Shown: positions 60,625-64,000 of the stretch, piece by piece | How the letters are laid out: each line of letters begins with the position of its first letter | Numbering within the stretch: position 1 is the stretch's first letter | NCBI RefSeq assembly: GCF_001735805.1 | Contig: NZ_CP017248.1 | Span: forward strand, 6,138,001 to 6,202,000 | DNA: 64,000 nt | Origin: Streptomyces fodineus | GTDB taxonomy: Bacteria; Actinomycetota; Actinomycetes; Streptomycetales; Streptomycetaceae | Reading direction: 5' to 3' | Made by a program: the position numbers and the translations under genes | The notes under the pieces: model-generated | What the model was told of the DNA's origin: nothing | Databases searched by the model: none | The model's input: the letters and a program-made list of their open reading frames with translations, nothing else

Positions 60625-61589
60625 CGTCCGGCGCCGCGTCCGGCGACCGGCCGGTGGAGTGCGAGCGGCTGGCGGAGGCCTTGCGCGGGCTGCGGACCCG
60701 GACGGGGCTGAGCCTGGCCGCACTGGCGGCGAAGACGCCGTACAGCAAGTCGTCCTGGGACCGCTATCTCAACGCCAGGACGCTGCCGCCCCGGCAGGCC
60801 GTCGCGGAACTGTGCGACCTGGCGGGCGAGGACCCGGCTCGGCCGCTCGCGCTGTGGGAGCTGGCGGACGCGGCGGTGAGCGGACGTGGGGCGGGTGGGA
60901 AGACGGCGAGCGGGGATGTGGCGGGTCGGCAAACGGCGCGCGGGGGTGTGGAGGGTGCGAAAACGGCGCGCGGCGGTGTGACGGGCGGGCGTACGGCAGG
61001 CGAGGGCGGCCTCGCGGGCACGTCGTCCCCCGCACCCCCCGCCGAGCCGCCTCCGCCCGAGGACGCCGGCAGCGCGCCCAGGCGTCCGGCCCGGCGCGGC
61101 CTGCTCGCCGCGGTCGTGGGCGGCGGGCTCACGGTCGCCGCGGTCATGGTGTCACTGGCGGCCACCGGCGCGTTCAGCGAGTCCGGCCGGGCCCCGTCCG
61201 CGCCCCCGTCCTCCTCCGTGCCCGCACTGGCGCAGGGCTGCCACGGCAGCGGCTGCACCGGCAAGGACCCCGAGATGTACGGCTGCGGAGCCGACCCGGT
61301 GCCGGTGACCCTAGGCCGGCAGAGCTTCCCCGGGCCGACCGTGGTCAAGATCCGGCACAGCAGCGTCTGCGGTGCGGTGTGGGCACGGATCGACCTCGGG
61401 AAGGTGGGGGACCGGGCGGAGATCCTCGTACCGCATCACGCGCCGTGGCGGATCGAGGTCAAGGACGGGTACGACGCCAAGGACTCCCTGTCGACCCCGA
61501 TGGTCGCCGCTACCGGCGCCGACCTGGACCGGGTGCGGGCCTGTCTGGTCCGCGACGGCGAGCGGCACTGCTTCGGCCCGCAGCACTAG
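60621..61589 (+). CDS. Xre-type HTH protein with membrane anchor and DUF2690-like domain
   Basis: A 322-residue partner of the preceding protein. Its N-terminal helix-turn-helix (LAAKTPYSKSSWDRYLNART) is a paralogue of that domain, sharing SWDRYLN and LPP. A Gly/Thr-rich linker has four imperfect repeats of about 11 residues (TARGGVEGAK type). One membrane segment (LLAAVVGGGLTVAAVMVSLA) precedes an outside domain with GCHGSGCTGKDPEMYGCGAD and SSVCGAVWARID, the cysteine pattern of DUF2690. It overlaps the upstream gene by four bases, so both are made together. Confidence 0.85.
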   Translation: MTSGAASGDRPVECERLAEALRGLRTRTGLSLAALAAKTPYSKSSWDRYLNARTLPPRQAVAELCDLAGEDPARPLALWELADAAVSGRGAGGKTASGDVAGRQTARGGVEGAKTARGGVTGGRTAGEGGLAGTSSPAPPAEPPPPEDAGSAPRRPARRGLLAAVVGGGLTVAAVMVSLAATGAFSESGRAPSAPPSSSVPALAQGCHGSGCTGKDPEMYGCGADPVPVTLGRQSFPGPTVVKIRHSSVCGAVWARIDLGKVGDRAEILVPHHAPWRIEVKDGYDAKDSLSTPMVAATGADLDRVRACLVRDGERHCFGPQH

Positions 61590-61931
61590 CCGCTGCGTCA
61601 GGCGTTCTGGGACGGCGCCGGGACCGCGGCCGCCAGAGGGTCACGGAACCAGCGGTGCCCCGGATCGGCCGAGTTGCGGGGGCGCCAGGCCATCCCGAGG
61701 CCGAGCGGGGCGAGATCGAGGGGGACGGGGAAGGTGCGCAGACCGAGCGCGGCGATGGTGCCGGGCAGCCGGTCGGCCAGGGTGGCTCGCCGCCGCGGGC
61801 GAGGTGCAGCTGTGCCTTTGCGTCTGGGGCAATAATGCCCTGCCGATCTTTGCATTGCGGCGGAACTCCTCCCGGGAGGACGGTGGAGGTGTCCATCAAG
61901 ACCCTTCAGGAAGCCATACGAGGAGCCACCT
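61590..61931. other. Region with LysR remnant and leader of the beta-propeller gene
   Basis: About 200 bases from 61598 belong to a decayed LysR gene on the minus strand. The rest, up to the GTG at 61932, shows no gene and is the likely promoter region of the beta-propeller gene. Confidence 0.5.
61598..61795 (-). pseudogene. LysR-family regulator remnant (C-terminal end)
   Basis: The minus strand encodes ADRLPGTIAALGLRTFPVPL and DLAPLGLGMAWRPRNSADPG, then HRWFRDPL and a stop at 61598. This is how the effector domains of many actinobacterial LysR regulators end (a strand, Trp-His/Arg-Pro-Arg, Asp-Pro, His-Arg-Trp). No helix-turn-helix or start exists upstream, because other sequence begins near 61800. 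Confidence 0.65.
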
Positions 61932-62972
61932 GTGCAGCAGTCACCCCGTGCCGGCCGAGAAGGCGATGTGCTGGCCGTGGTCAGCCAGAGCGGGCCGACG
62001 GTCTCGTTCTACGACGTCGCCTCCGACCGCCACCTCGGCACGACCGAAGTCCCGGCCGAACCCCATGAGTTGTGCTTCGACCCCACGCACCGGCTGCTGT
62101 GGTGCAGCACGTCGTACCGCTCGGGCTACTACCACGCCAACAGCGGCCGGAGCACCCGGCTGACCGCCATCGACGCCGACAGCCGCCGGATCGTGGAGGT
62201 CATCGACCTCGCCCCCGAACACGGCCCGCACGGGCTGGCGTTGGACCCGGCACGCGGCCGCCTCTACGTCAGTGTGGAGGGCTCGGCGGACCGCCCCGGC
62301 GGCGTGGTGATCATCGACACCGCCACTCGCCGTCCCCTGGGCAGGATCGACACCGGGGCGCCCGGGCCGCACTGGTTCGCCATCGATCCGACGGGCCGCA
62401 GGGGCTACGCCACCAACAAGGAGGCGCCGTTCGTCTCGGTGGTCGACCTCGACCAGGGCGCCCTCACCGCGAAGGTGGAGGTACCGGGCAGCGAGGGCCT
62501 GGCGGTCTCCGCCGACGGCACGCAGGTCTTCGTGGCCGCCCCGTACCTGGGCGCGCCCGAGGGCCACACACCAGGCATCCGCGTCATCGACGCCCACACC
62601 CTGTCCGTGACCGCCACCCTGCCCACCGAGCATGTCGTCGTGCCGGTGCATGTGACGCCGACGGGCAGGCTGCTCGCCGGCCAGCTCCGTATGACCCCCG
62701 ACCCGGCGTCCCACCTCGGCCGCCAGGCACCGGGCCGCCTCACCGTGTTCTCGGCGACCACCCAAGAACGCCTCGGCGAACTGGAGGTCGGCCTCTTCCC
62801 CCTCACCGTCCACTCCTCCCCCGACGGCCGGCTCGCCTACGTGGCCTGCGTCTCCTCGTCGACGGTCGACGTCATCGACCTGGAGACGATGAGCACCCTG
62901 ACCCGGCTGGACATCCCGAAGCGGGGCGAACCGGGGGCGCACGGCCTGGCGTACCTTCCGCGGGCGGCCTGA
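61932..62972 (+). CDS. YVTN/YncE-type beta-propeller protein, cytoplasmic
   Basis: A 346-residue protein made of about seven repeated four-strand blades, each with a DPxxGRLYVS or SPDGRLAYVA pattern (LALDPARGRLYVSVEGSADR, FAIDPTGRRGYATNKEAPFV, HSSPDGRLAYVACVSSSTVD). It has no signal peptide, unlike many YncE proteins. Such propellers bind small molecules or proteins, or act as lactonases; no catalytic metal ligands are certain here. The GTG at 61932 has a GAGGAG site eight to thirteen bases before it. A LysR remnant lies upstream on the opposite strand and may once have been its regulator. Confidence 0.8.
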   Translation: MQQSPRAGREGDVLAVVSQSGPTVSFYDVASDRHLGTTEVPAEPHELCFDPTHRLLWCSTSYRSGYYHANSGRSTRLTAIDADSRRIVEVIDLAPEHGPHGLALDPARGRLYVSVEGSADRPGGVVIIDTATRRPLGRIDTGAPGPHWFAIDPTGRRGYATNKEAPFVSVVDLDQGALTAKVEVPGSEGLAVSADGTQVFVAAPYLGAPEGHTPGIRVIDAHTLSVTATLPTEHVVVPVHVTPTGRLLAGQLRMTPDPASHLGRQAPGRLTVFSATTQERLGELEVGLFPLTVHSSPDGRLAYVACVSSSTVDVIDLETMSTLTRLDIPKRGEPGAHGLAYLPRAA

Positions 62973-63017
62973 ACTGGGGGGGAAGGCGTCTGGCCGGTGC
63001 CGCACGAGGCGGCGTCG

Positions 63018-63695
63018 TCACTCCGGGTGCTCTGCGCCCTTCGGTCGGCGGCGCCGGCCCTGTGGGGTGAAGGTGAAGCTGTCTGCGAACGTACCGTCGC
63101 CACAGCGGACAGCGAGGAGCAGCGGTTGTGTGCGTGCCGGTGGCCAGTCGGCCTCGGTGCCGGGATCGGTGCCGTTCCACAGGTGGAAGGACACCATCGG
63201 CTGTGCGGGATCCTCGGTCACATAGCCGAGCGTCTTTCCGTAGAACGGATTGGTGCCGCCGAACAGCACCGACGGGGGGCCGAACGCGGTCGTCACGTCG
63301 GCCCAGACCCGATCGCTTCGGCCCCACTGACGGACGGCGTCCCGCAGGGCCGCGTACGCCTCGGCATCCAGGACCCGGTCGGGCTTGAGCCATCCCTGCC
63401 GGCGCGCGAACTCGGCGTACACAGAAGCCACGCTGTGGCCATGGTCGCCCGGAAGCAAAGAGCCGAACGCGCCCTTCACCCCGGTCGGGCTCCATCCCCC
63501 CTGCCGGCTCCAGGCGCGCTTCTGCTCCTCCCAGACCTCAGGGCGTCGCTCCAGGAAAAGGAGGTGGTTGACGACGATCCACATGGACGCCTCCACGTCC
63601 CCGTACATACCCGGCCTGCGCAGCATGCTGTTGAGCTGGTCCACGAGGTGGGTACGCATTTCGTCAGGCGCTGCGAGCACCGTTTCGCAGGTCAT
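63018..63695 (-). CDS. Unidentified cytoplasmic protein
   Basis: A 225-residue protein from ATG 63695. Features are an N-terminal helix (MRTHLVDQLNSMLRRPGMYG), a tryptophan-rich middle (VWEEQKRAWSRQGGW), and a beta-rich second half (PSVLFGGTNPFYGKTLGYVT, then MVSFHLWNGTDPGTEADW). There is no signal peptide, membrane segment or cysteine cluster. I do not recognise it, although the RRPGMYG helix is reminiscent of small actinobacterial proteins linked to toxin immunity. It converges with the beta-propeller gene. Confidence 0.6.
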   Translation of the reverse strand: MTCETVLAAPDEMRTHLVDQLNSMLRRPGMYGDVEASMWIVVNHLLFLERRPEVWEEQKRAWSRQGGWSPTGVKGAFGSLLPGDHGHSVASVYAEFARRQGWLKPDRVLDAEAYAALRDAVRQWGRSDRVWADVTTAFGPPSVLFGGTNPFYGKTLGYVTEDPAQPMVSFHLWNGTDPGTEADWPPARTQPLLLAVRCGDGTFADSFTFTPQGRRRRPKGAEHPE

Positions 63696-63894
63696 GCCGA
63701 CAGTCTCGCGCAAGCCCCACCCTGCGGGAGCGCCGGGTGCACCCCGACTCGGTCCGCCTCCGGTACGACAGCGAGCACACGCCGAGGGAGATCCCGATCG
63801 AGAAGGAGTTGGCAAACCCCACGACGAAGTCGGTGCCGTGCCGCTCCAGCCACACGAGCACCCGGGGAGCACCGCGGTCACTTGGTCGCCTCAT
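63664..63894 (-). CDS. Possible small protein upstream
   Basis: A 76-residue frame from ATG 63894 overlaps the following gene by 32 bases. The first part (VLVWLERHGTDFVVGFANSF, then SIGISLGVCSLSYRRRTESG) has a weak hydrophobic segment and then a basic tail. No ribosome site is evident. It may be a real coupled leader gene or a chance frame. Confidence 0.3.
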   Translation of the reverse strand: MRRPSDRGAPRVLVWLERHGTDFVVGFANSFSIGISLGVCSLSYRRRTESGCTRRSRRVGLARDCRHDLRNGARSA

Positions 63895-64000
63895 ACCGCG
63901 ATCCTGCCGAGCCGGCCGGACGACAGGCATCCACCCGGGAGTACTGGGGGTGGCAGCCGACGGCGCGGTTCGGGGGCCGGGGGAAATTCGTGTGGTGCGA

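Noticed and set aside
1..64000. CRISPR array, prophage or complete insertion sequence
   Set aside because: No regularly spaced direct repeats with unique spacers, no transposase or integrase domain and no phage genes were seen.

Overview
The window is high-GC actinobacterial DNA with the codon pattern, GTG/TTG starts and gene families of Streptomyces. Gene content and order (orn-adpA, glmS, an N-acetylhexosaminidase, the desferrioxamine genes, a leucine-catabolism acyl-CoA cluster) match my recollection of the SCO2770-SCO2810 part of the S. coelicolor chromosome. It is core-type chromosome: I see no CRISPR array, prophage, integrase or complete insertion sequence.

Layout. 1-2.7 kb: an unidentified protein cut by the left edge, a PD-(D/E)XK nuclease with a Cas4-like cysteine set and a PAP2 phosphatase. 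2.9-9.4 kb: a histidine phosphatase, an HTH/TPR regulator, a small unknown protein, a spermidine-synthase-like protein, an anchored protein and a two-component system. 9.5-11.8 kb: a CBM2-GH18 chitinase broken by a frameshift, then a lipoprotein. 11.8-18.0 kb: a cellobiose-type ABC importer and beta-glucosidase with the LacI regulator CebR and two CebR boxes. 18.1-22.3 kb: a truncated DoxX gene, an ECF41 sigma factor, a repeat region, a TetR/MFS pair and tRNA-His. 22.4-28.9 kb: orn, adpA (with a TTA codon), a small membrane protein, a universal stress protein, an acetate-transporter-family protein and glmS. 28.9-34.0 kb: a Tat-exported phosphoesterase, a DUF4429/SHOCT protein, a GH20 hexosaminidase and a LysM transglycosylase. 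34.3-41.5 kb: desABCD, a siderophore-interacting protein and the ferrioxamine-binding lipoprotein desE, with two iron boxes. 41.5-42.5 kb: gene remnants and a chagasin-like inhibitor. 42.6-51.3 kb: acyl-CoA dehydrogenase, HMG-CoA lyase, biotin carboxylase and carboxyltransferase, a divergent TetR, a second dehydrogenase and a thioesterase. 51.5-59.1 kb: a His-rich secreted protein, an unidentified protein, a PucR regulator and an operon of solute symporter, ureohydrolase and ThDP enzyme. 59.1-64 kb: a small secreted protein, two coupled membrane-anchored Xre proteins, a LysR remnant, a beta-propeller protein and two unknown proteins.

How it works together. Several nutrient regulons can be read from operators: CebR boxes for cellobiose uptake, DasR-type dre sites before the chitinase and the hexosaminidase (chitin and GlcNAc), and DmdR1/IdeR iron boxes before desA and desE. 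AdpA, the developmental master regulator, is probably limited by the rare leucine tRNA because of its TTA codon. Main anomalies: the broken chitinase, a DoxX gene missing its first part but keeping an ECF41-type promoter, a tRNA-His terminator that encodes the C-terminus of the opposite gene, and remnants of GNAT, LysR and other genes. The least explained loci are the cysteine-cluster nuclease with its partner and the paired Xre-membrane proteins.
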